64,000 bases of DNA from Streptomyces sp. ISL-96 (GCF_018614035.1 NZ_JAGGPA010000026.1:124001-188000), one strand, 5' to 3'; numbered from the stretch's first letter, positions 33,713 to 43,767 are shown. Notes: generated by a model not told the origin, from the sequence alone. A program made the numbers and translations.

Positions 33713-34843
33713 GTGAAGATCCGGGTTGAGCGCGATGTACTCGCGGAGGCGGTGGCCTGGACGGCTCGCAGCCTTCCGGCCCGTCCGCCGGTCCCCGTCC
33801 TCGCGGGACTTCTTCTGAAGGCCGAGGAGGGGGCTCTGAGCCTCTCCGGCTTCGACTATGAGGTCTCGGCGCGGGTCTCGGTCGAGGCGGACGTGGAGGA
33901 GGACGGCACCGTTCTCGTCTCCGGCCGGCTCCTCGCCGACATCTGCCGCGCCCTGCCGAACCGTCCGGTGGAGATCTCCACAGACGGTGTACGGGCGACC
34001 GTGGTCTGCGGCTCCTCGCGGTTCACACTCCACACGCTGCCTGTGGAGGAGTACCCGGCGCTGCCGCAGATGCCGACCGCGACCGGCACCGTTCCCGGCG
34101 AGGTCTTCGCTTCCGCCGCTGCCCAGGTGGCTATCGCCGCCGGCCGCGACGACACGCTGCCCGTGCTCACCGGCGTACGCATCGAGATCGAGGGCGACCG
34201 GGTCACGCTGGCCTCCACCGACCGTTACCGCTTCGCGGTCCGCGAGTTCATGTGGAAGCCGGAGGACCCGGAGGCGTCGGCCGTCGCGCTGGTGCCCGCG
34301 AAGACGCTGCTGGACACCGCCAAGTCGCTGACCAACGGCGACACGGTGACCATCGCGCTCTCCAGCTCCGGTGCCGGTGAGGGCCTGATCGGTTTCGAGG
34401 GTGCGGGCCGGCGTACGACCACGCGACTGCTCGAGGGCGACCTGCCGAAGTACCGGACGCTGTTCCCGACCGAGTTCAACTCGATCGCCGTGATCGAGAC
34501 CGCCCCGTTCGTCGAGGCCGTCAAGCGTGTGGCGCTGGTCGCCGAGCGGAACACCCCGGTGCGGCTGAGCTTCGAGCAGGGCGTGCTGATCCTCGAAGCG
34601 GGTTCGAGCGACGACGCACAGGCTGTGGAGCGGGTCGACGCGAACCTCGACGGCGACGACATCTCGATCGCCTTCAACCCGACGTTCCTGCTCGACGGCC
34701 TGAGTGCGATCGACTCGCCGGTCGCCCAGCTGTCCTTCACGACGTCCACGAAGCCGGCGCTGCTCAGCGGCAGGCCGGCGGTGGATGCCGAGGCGAACGA
34801 GGCGTACAAGTACCTGATCATGCCGGTGCGGCTCTCGGGCTGA
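33713..34843 (+). CDS. dnaN: DNA polymerase III sliding clamp
   Basis: Beta clamp that tethers the replicative polymerase. 376 aa from GTG at 33713 with CAGGAGG upstream; it begins MKIRVERDVLAEAVAWTARS. Three clamp domains are visible, the third containing RLSFEQGVLILEAGSS and ending KYLIMPVRLSG, the family C-terminal hallmark. First gene after oriC on the plus strand. Confidence 0.98.
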   Translation: MKIRVERDVLAEAVAWTARSLPARPPVPVLAGLLLKAEEGALSLSGFDYEVSARVSVEADVEEDGTVLVSGRLLADICRALPNRPVEISTDGVRATVVCGSSRFTLHTLPVEEYPALPQMPTATGTVPGEVFASAAAQVAIAAGRDDTLPVLTGVRIEIEGDRVTLASTDRYRFAVREFMWKPEDPEASAVALVPAKTLLDTAKSLTNGDTVTIALSSSGAGEGLIGFEGAGRRTTTRLLEGDLPKYRTLFPTEFNSIAVIETAPFVEAVKRVALVAERNTPVRLSFEQGVLILEAGSSDDAQAVERVDANLDGDDISIAFNPTFLLDGLSAIDSPVAQLSFTTSTKPALLSGRPAVDAEANEAYKYLIMPVRLSG

Positions 34844-34925
34844 TGGCTCGGGCTGATGGTCCTGTGGGCCGGGCGTAGGCTCGGCCCTGGGTACGAATCT
34901 CGCCTCAACGCTTAAGGAATCTCTG

Positions 34926-35804
34926 ATGGAGCTCGGTCTCGTCGGCCTCGGCAAGATGGGCGGCAACATGCGTGAGCGCATCCGCCGCGCAGGCCACACC
35001 GTCATCGGTTACGACCGCAACCCGGACGTCGCCGATGTCCACAGCCTTGAGGAGCTTGTGGCCAAGCTCAAGGGCCCGCGGGTGGTGTGGGTGATGGTCC
35101 CGGCTGGTGCCGCGACGCAGTCCACCGTGGATGAGCTGGCCGAGCTGCTGGAGCCGGGTGACGTGGTCGTGGACGGCGGGAACTCCCGCTGGACGGACGA
35201 CGAGAAGCACGCGGTGGAGCTGGGCCTCAAGGGCATCGGTTTCGTCGACTGCGGTGTCTCGGGTGGTGTGTGGGGCCTGGAGAACGGCTACGCGCTGATG
35301 TACGGCGGCGACGCCGAGAACGTGGCGAAGGTTCAGCCGATCTTCGACGCGCTGAAGCCGGAGGGTGAGTTCGGTTCGGTGCACGCGGGCAAGGTGGGCG
35401 CCGGCCACTTCGCGAAGATGGTTCACAACGGCATCGAGTACGCCATGATGCAGGCGTACGCCGAGGGCTGGGAGCTGCTGGAGAAGGTCGACTCCGTCAC
35501 CGATGTGCGTGAGGTCTTCCGGTCCTGGCAGGAGGGGACGGTCATCCGTTCCTGGCTGCTGGACCTGGCGGTCAACGCGCTGGACGACGACGAGCACCTG
35601 GAGGGCCTGCGCGGGTACGCCGCGGACTCGGGTGAGGGTCGTTGGACCGTCGAGGCGGCGATCGACAACGCGGTGCCGCTGCCCGCGATCACGGCGTCGC
35701 TGTTCGCGCGGTTCGCTTCGCGTCAGGACGATTCCCCGCAGATGAAGATGATCGCCGCTCTGCGCAACCAGTTCGGTGGTCACGCGGTCGAGTCGAAGAA
35801 GTAA
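34926..35804 (+). CDS. gnd: 6-phosphogluconate dehydrogenase, short NAD-type
   Basis: Oxidatively decarboxylates 6-phosphogluconate to ribulose-5-phosphate. The 292-aa length marks the short GndA type, usually NAD-preferring. The nucleotide motif GLGKMGGNMRERIRRAGH is at residues 6-23, followed by the substrate motif FVDCGVSGGVWGLENGY and catalytic-region VGAGHFAKMVHNGIEYAMMQ near 160. It lies between dnaN and recF, a conserved Streptomyces placement that ties pentose-phosphate flux to the origin operon. Confidence 0.95.
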   Translation: MELGLVGLGKMGGNMRERIRRAGHTVIGYDRNPDVADVHSLEELVAKLKGPRVVWVMVPAGAATQSTVDELAELLEPGDVVVDGGNSRWTDDEKHAVELGLKGIGFVDCGVSGGVWGLENGYALMYGGDAENVAKVQPIFDALKPEGEFGSVHAGKVGAGHFAKMVHNGIEYAMMQAYAEGWELLEKVDSVTDVREVFRSWQEGTVIRSWLLDLAVNALDDDEHLEGLRGYAADSGEGRWTVEAAIDNAVPLPAITASLFARFASRQDDSPQMKMIAALRNQFGGHAVESKK

Positions 35805-35838
35805 GCAGTTCAGAGCTGGGAGAAGGTCGGCGCACGCC

Positions 35839-36969
35839 ATGCACGTCACGCATCTGTCGCTGGCCGACTTCCGCTCGTACGCCCGGGTCGAGGTCCCTCT
35901 CGATCCGGGCGTTTCCGTTTTCGTGGGGGCGAACGGGCAGGGCAAGACGAATCTTGTCGAGGCGGTGGGTTATCTCGCGTCGCTCGGGAGTCACCGGGTG
36001 GCTTCGGATGCGCCGCTGGTGCGGATGGGTGCGGAGCGGGCGGTGATCCGGGCGGCTGTGACGCAGGGCGAGCGGCAGCAGCTGGTGGAGCTGGAGCTGA
36101 ATCCGGGCCGGGCGAATCGGGCGCGTGTCAACAGGTCGTCGCAGGTCAGGCCGCGGGATGTGCTGGGGATCGTACGGACGGTGCTGTTCGCGCCGGAGGA
36201 TTTGGCTCTGGTGAAGGGTGATCCGGGTGAGCGGCGGCGGTTTCTGGATGAGCTGATCACGGCGCGGTCGCCGCGGATGGCGGGTGTGCGGTCGGATTAC
36301 GAGCGGGTGCTGAAGCAGCGGAACACGCTGTTGAAGTCGGCGGCGATGGCGCGTCGGCACGGTGGCCGGTCGATGGACATGTCGACGCTGGATGTGTGGG
36401 ATCAGCATCTGGCGCAGGTGGGTGCGGAGCTGTTGGCGCAGCGGCTGGATCTGATCGCGACGTTGCAGCCGATGACGGACAAGGCGTATGAGCAGCTGGC
36501 GCCCGGTGGGGGGCCGGTGTTGTTGGAGTACCGGAGTTCGGTTGGTGAGGGTGTTGGGGTGGGGCAGTCGCGTGAGGAGTTGTACGGGCGGTTGATCGCG
36601 GCGTTGGCTGATGCGCGGAAGCAGGAGATCGAGCGGGGTGTGACGTTGGTCGGTCCGCATCGGGATGATCTTGTGTTGAAACTGGGGCAGCTGCCTGCCA
36701 AGGGTTATGCGAGTCATGGTGAGTCGTGGTCGTACGCGTTGTCGCTGCGGCTTGCTTCGTACGATCTGTTGCGTTCTGAGGGTAATGAGCCGGTGCTGGT
36801 GCTCGACGATGTTTTCGCGGAGCTGGATGCGCGGCGGCGGGAGCGGCTGGCGGAGTTGGTGGCGCCGGGTGAGCAGGTGTTGGTGACGGCTGCGGTGGAT
36901 GACGATGTGCCGGGGGTGCTGGCGGGGGCGCGGTATGTGGTGTCCGGTGGCGAGGTGGCGCGGGTATGA
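35839..36969 (+). CDS. recF: DNA replication and repair protein RecF
   Basis: SMC-like ATPase of gap repair that helps load RecA at single-strand gaps. 376 aa beginning MHVTHLSLADFRSYARVEV. Walker A is GANGQGKTNLVEAV (about residues 31-44), signature near YASHGESWSYALSLRLA, and Walker B VLVLDDVFAELD. ATG at 35839 was chosen as the family start. It overlaps the DUF721 gene by four bases. Confidence 0.96.
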   Translation: MHVTHLSLADFRSYARVEVPLDPGVSVFVGANGQGKTNLVEAVGYLASLGSHRVASDAPLVRMGAERAVIRAAVTQGERQQLVELELNPGRANRARVNRSSQVRPRDVLGIVRTVLFAPEDLALVKGDPGERRRFLDELITARSPRMAGVRSDYERVLKQRNTLLKSAAMARRHGGRSMDMSTLDVWDQHLAQVGAELLAQRLDLIATLQPMTDKAYEQLAPGGGPVLLEYRSSVGEGVGVGQSREELYGRLIAALADARKQEIERGVTLVGPHRDDLVLKLGQLPAKGYASHGESWSYALSLRLASYDLLRSEGNEPVLVLDDVFAELDARRRERLAELVAPGEQVLVTAAVDDDVPGVLAGARYVVSGGEVARV

Positions 36970-37532
36970 GTGGGCTGGGTGAGGAGCTGCCGCAGGAGTT
37001 GCCGAAGGTGCCTGGGCAGGCGGCGGCGGTGGAGTCGTCCGGGGTGGATTTGGCGCGGGTGGCGTTGCGTGCGGCGAAGGAGCAGGCGCGGGCGCGTGGT
37101 GCTGCGGCGCAGCAGAAGAAGCAGGTCAGGCGTGGTGGTGGGCTGCGGTCGGGGTCGGGTGCGGATGGTCGTGATCCGTTGGCGTTGGGTGCTGCGCTGG
37201 ATCGGTTGAAGACGGAGCGTGGCTGGGAGATGCCGATGGCGGTCGGGGGTGTGATGGGGCGGTGGCCGGAGATTGTGGGTGGGGATCTGGCGAATCACTG
37301 TGTGCCGCAGCGGTATGACGAGGATGAGCGGGTTCTCACGGTGCAGTGTGATTCGACGGCGTGGGCGACGCAGTTGCGGTTGATGCAGCGGGAGCTGTTG
37401 ACGCGGCTGAATGCTGATCTTGGCCGGGACACGGTGCGGGTGATCAAGATTTGGGGGCCGGGTGGTCCGCCGCGTCGTTTTGGTGCTTTGCGGGCTCCGG
37501 GGAGTACGGGTCCGGGGGATACGTACGGCTGA
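36966..37532 (+). CDS. DUF721 (DciA-like) protein
   Basis: A 188-aa protein with a Lys/Arg-rich flexible N-terminal half and a C-terminal DUF721 domain (about residues 90-165, WPEIVGGDLANHCVPQRY and TVQCDSTAWATQLRLMQREL). In other bacteria this domain is found in DciA, the ancestral loader of the replicative helicase, which suits its place between recF and gyrB. That role in Streptomyces is inference. Confidence 0.88.
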   Translation: MSGLGEELPQELPKVPGQAAAVESSGVDLARVALRAAKEQARARGAAAQQKKQVRRGGGLRSGSGADGRDPLALGAALDRLKTERGWEMPMAVGGVMGRWPEIVGGDLANHCVPQRYDEDERVLTVQCDSTAWATQLRLMQRELLTRLNADLGRDTVRVIKIWGPGGPPRRFGALRAPGSTGPGDTYG

Positions 37533-37826
37533 GGTGTGGGTGTACGTGTGAGGTGTCCGTCACGGTAGTGGGTGGTTGACAGCCCGAAGCGCTGAATGCC
37601 CGTGTGAGCCTCTTGGAGCCCCTTCCCGGATATGGGGAGTCGGACAGCGCCGGTTCAGGACGGCACATGGGTACTCAGGTACCGGCAAACCCCCATGAGT
37701 GTCCGCGCTACCGGTAGACTGGTGCACAATCCCGCCCGCTTGCGGGACACGTCGACTTATACAGAACGACGCGGCCGGTCCCGTTTGTCGGGGTTTCGGC
37801 CCGTGCTGTGCCAGAAAGGGCGCTTC
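37533..37826 (+). promoter_or_regulatory. gyrB leader region
   Basis: A 294-base gap between the DUF721 gene and gyrB. A TAGACT hexamer near 37714 is a candidate -10 for gyrBA. A small inverted repeat CCCGCttGCGGG lies downstream in the leader at about 37734. No gene seen. Confidence 0.4.
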
Positions 37827-39875
37827 GTGGCCGATTCCGGCGACCCCAACGAGAACATTCCTTCCACTGTCGTCGCGGGCGGCGAGGGTGCCGTCTCGGC
37901 GGCCTATGACGCCAGCGCGATTACCGTGCTCGAGGGCCTGGACGCGGTCCGCAAGCGGCCCGGTATGTACATCGGCTCGACCGGTGAGCGTGGTCTTCAT
38001 CACCTTGTGCAAGAGGTCGTCGACAACTCTGTCGACGAGGCGATGGCTGGTCACGCGGACACGATCGATGTGACGATCCTGGCCGACGGCGGCGTGCGCG
38101 TGATCGACAACGGCCGTGGTATCCCGGTCGGCATTGTCCCGTCGGAAGGGAAGCCGGCCGTCGAGGTCGTGCTGACCGTTCTGCACGCGGGCGGCAAGTT
38201 CGGCGGCGGGGGTTATTCCGTCTCCGGTGGTCTGCACGGCGTGGGTGTTTCCGTCGTGAACGCGCTGTCGTCGCGGGTGGCTGTCGAGGTCAAGCGCGAT
38301 GGTTACCGCTGGACGCAGGAGTACAAGCTCGGTGTGCCGACGGCGCCGCTGGCCCGTAATGAGCCCACTGATGAGTCGGGTACTTCTGTCACGTTCTGGG
38401 CGGACCCGGACGTGTTTGAGACGACCGACTACTCCTTCGAGACGCTGTCGCGGCGTTTCCAGGAGATGGCGTTCCTCAACAAGGGTCTGACGCTGAAGCT
38501 GACGGACGAGCGTGATTCGGCGAAGGCGACGGTGGGCGCGGACGACCCGGACGTCGACGCTGCGGCCGAGCCGCAGGCCCGGACCGTGACGTACCACTAC
38601 GAGGGCGGCATCGTCGACTTCGTGAAGTACCTGAACTCGCGCAAGGGCGAGATGATTCACCCGACGATCATCGATGTCGAGGCCGAGGACAAGGAGCGTC
38701 TGCTCTCGGTCGAGATCGCGATGCAGTGGAACTCGCAGTACACGGAGAGCGTGTACTCCTTCGCGAACACGATCCACACGCATGAGGGCGGTACGCACGA
38801 GGAGGGCTTCCGTGCGGCGATGACGGGTCTGGTGAACCGTTACGCGCGCGAGAAGAAGTTCCTGCGTGAGAAGGACGACAACCTCGCGGGTGAGGACATC
38901 CGCGAGGGTCTGACGGCGATCATTTCGGTGAAGCTGGGCGAGCCGCAGTTCGAGGGGCAGACGAAGACCAAGCTGGGCAACACGGAGGCGAAGACCTTCG
39001 TGCAGAAGGTCGTGCACGAGCACCTCAATGACTGGTTCGACCGCAATCCGAACGAGGCCGCGGACATCATCCGCAAGGCGATCCAGGCCGCGACGGCTCG
39101 TGTGGCTGCCCGTAAGGCGCGTGACCTGACGCGTCGTAAGGGTCTGCTGGAGTCGGCGTCGCTGCCGGGCAAGCTCAGTGACTGCCAGTCGAACGACCCG
39201 ACGAAGTGCGAGATCTTCATCGTCGAGGGTGACTCGGCCGGTGGTTCGGCGAAGTCTGGTCGTAACCCGATGTACCAGGCGATCCTGCCGATCCGGGGCA
39301 AGATCCTGAACGTCGAGAAGGCGCGGATCGACAAGATCCTGCAGAACACCGAAGTCCAGGCGCTGATTTCGGCGTTCGGTACGGGTGTGCATGAGGACTT
39401 CGACATCGAGAAGCTCCGCTATCACAAGATCATTCTGATGGCGGACGCCGACGTCGACGGTCAGCACATCAACACGCTGCTGCTGACGTTCCTGTTCCGC
39501 TTCATGCGGCCGCTGGTCGAGGCGGGGCACGTGTATCTGTCGCGTCCGCCGCTGTTCAAGATCAAGTGGGGCCGGGACGACTTCGAGTACGCCTACTCGG
39601 ACCGTGAGCGCGACGCGCTCGTCGAGCTCGGCAAGCAGAACGGCAAGCGGATCAGGGACGACTCGATCCAGCGCTTCAAGGGTCTCGGTGAGATGAACGC
39701 CGAGGAGCTGCGCATCACCACGATGGACGTGGACCACCGCGTTCTCGGCCAGGTGACTTTGGACGACGCGGCGCAGGCCGACGACCTGTTCTCGGTGCTG
39801 ATGGGTGAGGACGTCGAGGCGCGGCGTTCGTTCATCCAGCGCAACGCCAAGGACGTCCGCTTCCTCGACATCTGA
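37827..39875 (+). CDS. gyrB: DNA gyrase subunit B
   Basis: ATPase subunit of gyrase and target of novobiocin. 682 aa from GTG at 37827, chosen because AGAAAGGG lies six bases upstream; a GTG eight codons earlier is the alternative. GHKL ATPase with LEGLDAVRKRPGMYIGST and HAGGKFGGGGY. The TOPRIM domain has IVEGDSAGGSAKSGR and the PLRGK-like PIRGKILNVEKAR, and the C-terminus contains QRFKGLGEMNAEEL. It pairs with gyrA 55 bases downstream. Confidence 0.98.
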   Translation: MADSGDPNENIPSTVVAGGEGAVSAAYDASAITVLEGLDAVRKRPGMYIGSTGERGLHHLVQEVVDNSVDEAMAGHADTIDVTILADGGVRVIDNGRGIPVGIVPSEGKPAVEVVLTVLHAGGKFGGGGYSVSGGLHGVGVSVVNALSSRVAVEVKRDGYRWTQEYKLGVPTAPLARNEPTDESGTSVTFWADPDVFETTDYSFETLSRRFQEMAFLNKGLTLKLTDERDSAKATVGADDPDVDAAAEPQARTVTYHYEGGIVDFVKYLNSRKGEMIHPTIIDVEAEDKERLLSVEIAMQWNSQYTESVYSFANTIHTHEGGTHEEGFRAAMTGLVNRYAREKKFLREKDDNLAGEDIREGLTAIISVKLGEPQFEGQTKTKLGNTEAKTFVQKVVHEHLNDWFDRNPNEAADIIRKAIQAATARVAARKARDLTRRKGLLESASLPGKLSDCQSNDPTKCEIFIVEGDSAGGSAKSGRNPMYQAILPIRGKILNVEKARIDKILQNTEVQALISAFGTGVHEDFDIEKLRYHKIILMADADVDGQHINTLLLTFLFRFMRPLVEAGHVYLSRPPLFKIKWGRDDFEYAYSDRERDALVELGKQNGKRIRDDSIQRFKGLGEMNAEELRITTMDVDHRVLGQVTLDDAAQADDLFSVLMGEDVEARRSFIQRNAKDVRFLDI

Positions 39876-39930
39876 GTCGGCCGTGCAAGCCGCCAGCCGC
39901 AGCCGCAGCTCGAAAGGATTTTGACCAGCA

Positions 39931-42585
39931 ATGGCCGACGAGAACATTCCTGTCCCCGTGACGCCCGAAGAGGTGCCGCCCGTCGAGGGTGTGGGTATGC
40001 GTGTCGAGCCCGTGGGGCTCGAGACGGAGATGCAGCGCTCGTATCTCGACTACGCGATGTCCGTCATCGTGTCGCGTGCGCTGCCCGACGTACGGGACGG
40101 TCTGAAGCCCGTACACCGCCGGGTGCTGTACGCGATGTACGACGGTGGTTACCGGCCCGAGAAGGGCTTCTACAAGTGCGCCCGTGTCGTCGGTGACGTC
40201 ATGGGTACGTACCACCCGCACGGCGACTCCTCGATCTATGACGCTCTGGTGCGTCTGGCGCAGCACTGGTCGATGCGTATGCCGCTGGTGGACTCCAACG
40301 GCAACTTCGGCTCTCCGGGCAACGACCCGGCCGCGGCGATGCGGTACACCGAGTGCAAGATGATGCCGCTGGCCATGGAGATGGTCCGGGACATCGACGA
40401 GGAGACCGTCGATTTCCAGGACAACTACGACGGCCGTAACCAGGAGCCGACGGTTTTGCCGGCGCGCTTCCCGAACCTGCTGATCAATGGTTCGGCGGGT
40501 ATCGCGGTCGGTATGGCCACCAACATTCCGCCGCACAACCTGCGGGAGGTGGCGGCCGGCGCGCAGTGGTTCCTGGAGAACCCCGAGGCGAGCCACGAGG
40601 AGCTCCTGGACGCGCTGATGGAGCGCATCAAGGGTCCGGACTTCCCGACCGGTGCGCTGGTGGTGGGGCGTAAGGGCATCGAGGAGGCGTACCGGACGGG
40701 CCGCGGCTCGATCACGATGCGCGCGGTGGTGGCGGTCGAGGAGATCCAGAACCGTCAGTGCCTGGTGGTCACGGAGCTTCCGTACCAGACCAACCCGGAC
40801 AACCTGGCGCAGAAGATCGCCGACCTGGTGAAGGACGGCAAGGTCGGCGGCATCGCTGACGTGCGTGACGAAACGTCTTCGCGTACGGGTCAGCGTCTGG
40901 TCGTCGTACTGAAGCGGGACGCGGTCGCGAAGGTTGTCCTGAACAACCTGTACAAGCACACCGATCTGCAGACGAACTTCGGCGCGAACATGCTGGCGCT
41001 CGTCGACGGGGTGCCGCGCACGCTGTCGATCGACGCGTTCATCCGGCACTGGGTGACGCACCAGATCGAGGTCATCGTCCGGCGTACGCGCTTCCGCCTG
41101 CGCAAGGCGGAGGAGCGGGCGCACATCCTGCGTGGTCTGCTCAAGGCGCTGGACGCGATCGACGATGTCATCGCGCTGATCCGGCGCAGCCAGACGGTCG
41201 ATGTGGCGCGTGAGGGCCTGATGGGCCTGCTGGAGATCGACGAGATCCAGGCGAACGCGATCCTGGAGATGCAGCTTCGCCGGCTGGCGGCGCTGGAGCG
41301 TCAGAAGATCGTCGCGGAGCATGACGAGCTGCAGGCGAAGATCAATGAGTACAACGCGATTCTCGCCTCGCCGGAGCGTCAGCGGCAGATCATCAGCGAG
41401 GAACTGGCGGCGATCGTCGACAAGTTCGGTGATGACCGGCGTTCGAAGCTGGTGCCTTTCGACGGTGACATGTCCATCGAGGACCTGATCGCCGAGGAGG
41501 ACATCGTCGTCACGATCTCGCGTGGCGGCTATGTGAAGCGTACGAAGACGGACGACTACCGGTCGCAGAAGCGCGGCGGCAAGGGCGTGCGCGGTACGAA
41601 GCTGAAGGAAGACGACATCGTCGACCACTTCTTCGTGTCGACGACGCATCACTGGCTGCTGTTCTTCACGAACAAGGGCCGGGTGTACCGGGCGAAGGCG
41701 TACGAGCTGCCGGATGCCGGCCGGGACGCGCGTGGTCAGCATGTGGCGAACCTGCTGGCTTTCCAGCCGGACGAGCAGATCGCGCAGATCCTGGCGATCC
41801 GTGATTACGACGCGGCGCCGTATCTGATCCTGGCCACGAAGGGGGGCCTGGTGAAGAAGACGCCGCTGAAGGACTACGACTCGCCGCGTTCGGGTGGTGT
41901 CATCGCGATCAATCTGCGGGAGACCGCGGACGGCAGCGACGACGAGCTGATCGGTGCGGAGCTGGTGTCGGCCGAGGATGATCTGCTTCTTGTGAGCCGG
42001 AAGGCGCAGTCGATCCGGTTCACGGCTACCGATGACGCGTTGCGGCCGATGGGGCGTGCGACTTCGGGTGTGAAGGGCATGAGTTTCCGTGAAGGGGACG
42101 AGCTGCTCTCGATGAATGTCGTGCGGGCGGGTACGTTCGTGTTCACCGCCACCGATGGTGGGTACGCGAAGCGGACCCCCGTCGACGAGTACCGGGTTCA
42201 GGGTCGCGGTGGTCTGGGTATCAAGGCCGCCAAGATTGTGGAGGACCGGGGTTCGCTGGTCGGCGCGCTGGTGGTGGAGGGAACGGACGAGATCCTCGCC
42301 ATCACGCTCGGCGGTGGTGTGATTCGTACGCGAGTCAACGAAGTCAGGGAGACGGGCCGTGACACCATGGGCGTCCAACTGATCAACCTGGGCAAGCGCG
42401 ATGCCGTTGTAGGTATCGCTCGTAACGCCGAGGCCGGTCGTGAGGCCGAAGAGGTGGAAGGTCCCGAAGGGGCCGACGCCGATGCGGTCGAAGGTGACGC
42501 GGTCGAGGTTGCAGAATCCGTCGAGGGCGCTGAGCCCTCATCCGCCGAGGGCGCAGCGCCTTCGGCCGGGGAGCACGAGGAGTAA
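39931..42585 (+). CDS. gyrA: DNA gyrase subunit A
   Basis: DNA-cleaving subunit of gyrase, 884 aa. The quinolone-region block is YHPHGDSSIYDALVRLAQ, and catalytic Tyr is in AAAMRYTECKM near residue 137. The GyrA box QKRGGKGVRG near 548 is needed for DNA wrapping, followed by the beta-pinwheel repeats. The C-terminal ~60 residues form an acidic Glu/Ala tail. Transcribed with gyrB. Confidence 0.98.
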   Translation: MADENIPVPVTPEEVPPVEGVGMRVEPVGLETEMQRSYLDYAMSVIVSRALPDVRDGLKPVHRRVLYAMYDGGYRPEKGFYKCARVVGDVMGTYHPHGDSSIYDALVRLAQHWSMRMPLVDSNGNFGSPGNDPAAAMRYTECKMMPLAMEMVRDIDEETVDFQDNYDGRNQEPTVLPARFPNLLINGSAGIAVGMATNIPPHNLREVAAGAQWFLENPEASHEELLDALMERIKGPDFPTGALVVGRKGIEEAYRTGRGSITMRAVVAVEEIQNRQCLVVTELPYQTNPDNLAQKIADLVKDGKVGGIADVRDETSSRTGQRLVVVLKRDAVAKVVLNNLYKHTDLQTNFGANMLALVDGVPRTLSIDAFIRHWVTHQIEVIVRRTRFRLRKAEERAHILRGLLKALDAIDDVIALIRRSQTVDVAREGLMGLLEIDEIQANAILEMQLRRLAALERQKIVAEHDELQAKINEYNAILASPERQRQIISEELAAIVDKFGDDRRSKLVPFDGDMSIEDLIAEEDIVVTISRGGYVKRTKTDDYRSQKRGGKGVRGTKLKEDDIVDHFFVSTTHHWLLFFTNKGRVYRAKAYELPDAGRDARGQHVANLLAFQPDEQIAQILAIRDYDAAPYLILATKGGLVKKTPLKDYDSPRSGGVIAINLRETADGSDDELIGAELVSAEDDLLLVSRKAQSIRFTATDDALRPMGRATSGVKGMSFREGDELLSMNVVRAGTFVFTATDGGYAKRTPVDEYRVQGRGGLGIKAAKIVEDRGSLVGALVVEGTDEILAITLGGGVIRTRVNEVRETGRDTMGVQLINLGKRDAVVGIARNAEAGREAEEVEGPEGADADAVEGDAVEVAESVEGAEPSSAEGAAPSAGEHEE

Positions 42586-42588
42586 AGC

Positions 42589-43296
42589 GTGAGTGGAGCC
42601 ACGGGCGCCGGAGCGGCCGCTTCCGAATCTGGAGCACCCGGTGCCCGTGGCTCTGCCGCGGACTCCCAGGGGGGGACTGTGACCGATGCGCGGGGGCCTC
42701 AGCCTCAGGGTTACGACGGCTACGCGAGTGGGCCGCTGCCCAGTGAGCGTGAGCCGCAGGGGCCGGGCCAGACGGCGCAGCCGTATCACCCGCCGCAGGC
42801 GTATCCGTCTCCTGCGGGCGGCGGTACGCAGGGTGCAGGCGGTGCGGCAGGGACGCAGGGCGCCGCGCAGCAGTCTGGTGTCGCCGCGGTGCGTCTGCCG
42901 CGGACGGGTGCGCGTACGACGCCGCGTACGCGCAAGGCGCGGCTGCGGGTGGCCAAGGTCGACCCGTGGTCGGTGATGAAGGTGAGCTTCCTGCTCTCCA
43001 TCGCGCTGGGCATCTGCACGGTGGTGGCGGCGGCGGTGCTGTGGATGGTCATGGACGCGATGGGCGTCTTCTCCACGGTGGGCGGGACGATCAGCGAGGC
43101 GACGGGTTCGAATGAGAACAACGGCTTCGACCTGCAGTCCTTCCTGTCGCTGCCGCGGGTGCTGATCTTCACGTCGGTCATCGCGATGATCGATGTGGTG
43201 CTGGCCACGGCGCTGGCGACGCTGGGCGCTTTCATCTACAACCTGTCGGCGGGCTTCGTCGGCGGCGTCGAGCTGACGCTCGCCGAGGACGAGTAG
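42589..43296 (+). CDS. DUF3566 membrane protein
   Basis: A 235-aa protein conserved next to gyrA in actinobacteria. The N-terminal half is Gly/Pro/Gln-rich and disordered. The DUF3566 domain (about residues 115-235) has two membrane helices, VMKVSFLLSIALGICTVVAA and VLIFTSVIAMIDVVLATAL, with a conserved ARLRVAKVDPWSVMK entry. A later GTG at about 42679 with a G-rich upstream is another possible start. In mycobacteria the equivalent (CwsA/Rv0007-like region) is linked to cell growth; function here is unproven. Confidence 0.85.
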   Translation: MSGATGAGAAASESGAPGARGSAADSQGGTVTDARGPQPQGYDGYASGPLPSEREPQGPGQTAQPYHPPQAYPSPAGGGTQGAGGAAGTQGAAQQSGVAAVRLPRTGARTTPRTRKARLRVAKVDPWSVMKVSFLLSIALGICTVVAAAVLWMVMDAMGVFSTVGGTISEATGSNENNGFDLQSFLSLPRVLIFTSVIAMIDVVLATALATLGAFIYNLSAGFVGGVELTLAEDE

Positions 43297-43357
43297 GAAG
43301 CCGGCGGAACCGATTTTGGTACTGCCCCCGAGGTGCGCTAATCTTCAGGGGCAGCGC

Positions 43358-43431
43358 GGGGCTATAGCTCAGTTGGTTAGAGCGCATCCCTGATAAGGAT
43401 GAGGCCACAGGTTCAAATCCTGTTAGCCCCA
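43358..43431 (+). tRNA. tRNA-Ile (GAU)
   Basis: 74 bases. Acceptor stem GGGGCTA/TAGCCCC, D-arm TAGCTCAGTTGGTTAGAGC, anticodon stem CATCC/GGATG with loop CTGATAA (anticodon GAT), T-arm GTTCAAATC, discriminator A. No encoded CCA. Confidence 0.97.
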
Positions 43432-43442
43432 CTTCGCGCGAA

Positions 43443-43470
43443 GGCCCCCAGGCGATCAGCCTGGGGGCTT
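43443..43470 (+). terminator. Terminator after tRNA-Ile
   Basis: GGCCCCCAGGC gatca GCCTGGGGGC followed by TTTT. Confidence 0.88.
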
Positions 43471-43610
43471 TTGACATGTGCGGGCGGCCGGGGCTTTCGC
43501 TGTGTGGCGCGCGTCAGTTGGGTGGGTATCTAGGTCACCGATCGGTATCGATCGGTGTGTATAGTCGGCGGCCAGAAGTCTCCTACGTCAAGGAAAGACG
43601 AGGTCGCGCG

Positions 43611-43745
43611 GTGAAGAAGCTTCTCCTGGTCGCACTGGCCGCCATCGGCGGGCTCCTCGTGTACCGCCAGATCCAGGCGGATCGCGCCGAGCAGGATCTG
43701 TGGACGGAGGCGACTGACTCCGTGCCCGCAGGTTCGGGTGTGTGA
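43611..43745 (+). CDS. DLW-39 family small protein
   Basis: A 44-aa protein with an N-terminal hydrophobic helix (KKLLLVALAAIGGLLVYRQI) and the family hallmark EQDLWTEATD. The family is named for the conserved D-L-W motif and is found throughout actinobacteria close to gyrA and tRNA-Ile. Probably a single-pass or signal-anchored membrane peptide; function unknown. GTG start with GAGG seven bases upstream. Confidence 0.85.
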   Translation: MKKLLLVALAAIGGLLVYRQIQADRAEQDLWTEATDSVPAGSGV

Positions 43746-43767
43746 GACCCAGTAGTCCGAAACACTT

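Noticed and set aside
36970..37209. Arg/Trp-rich frame inside the DUF721 gene
   Set aside because: Out-of-frame shadow with extreme composition.
39832..42378. 848-codon minus-strand frame opposite gyrA
   Set aside because: Antisense shadow of gyrA: no start signal and no family features.
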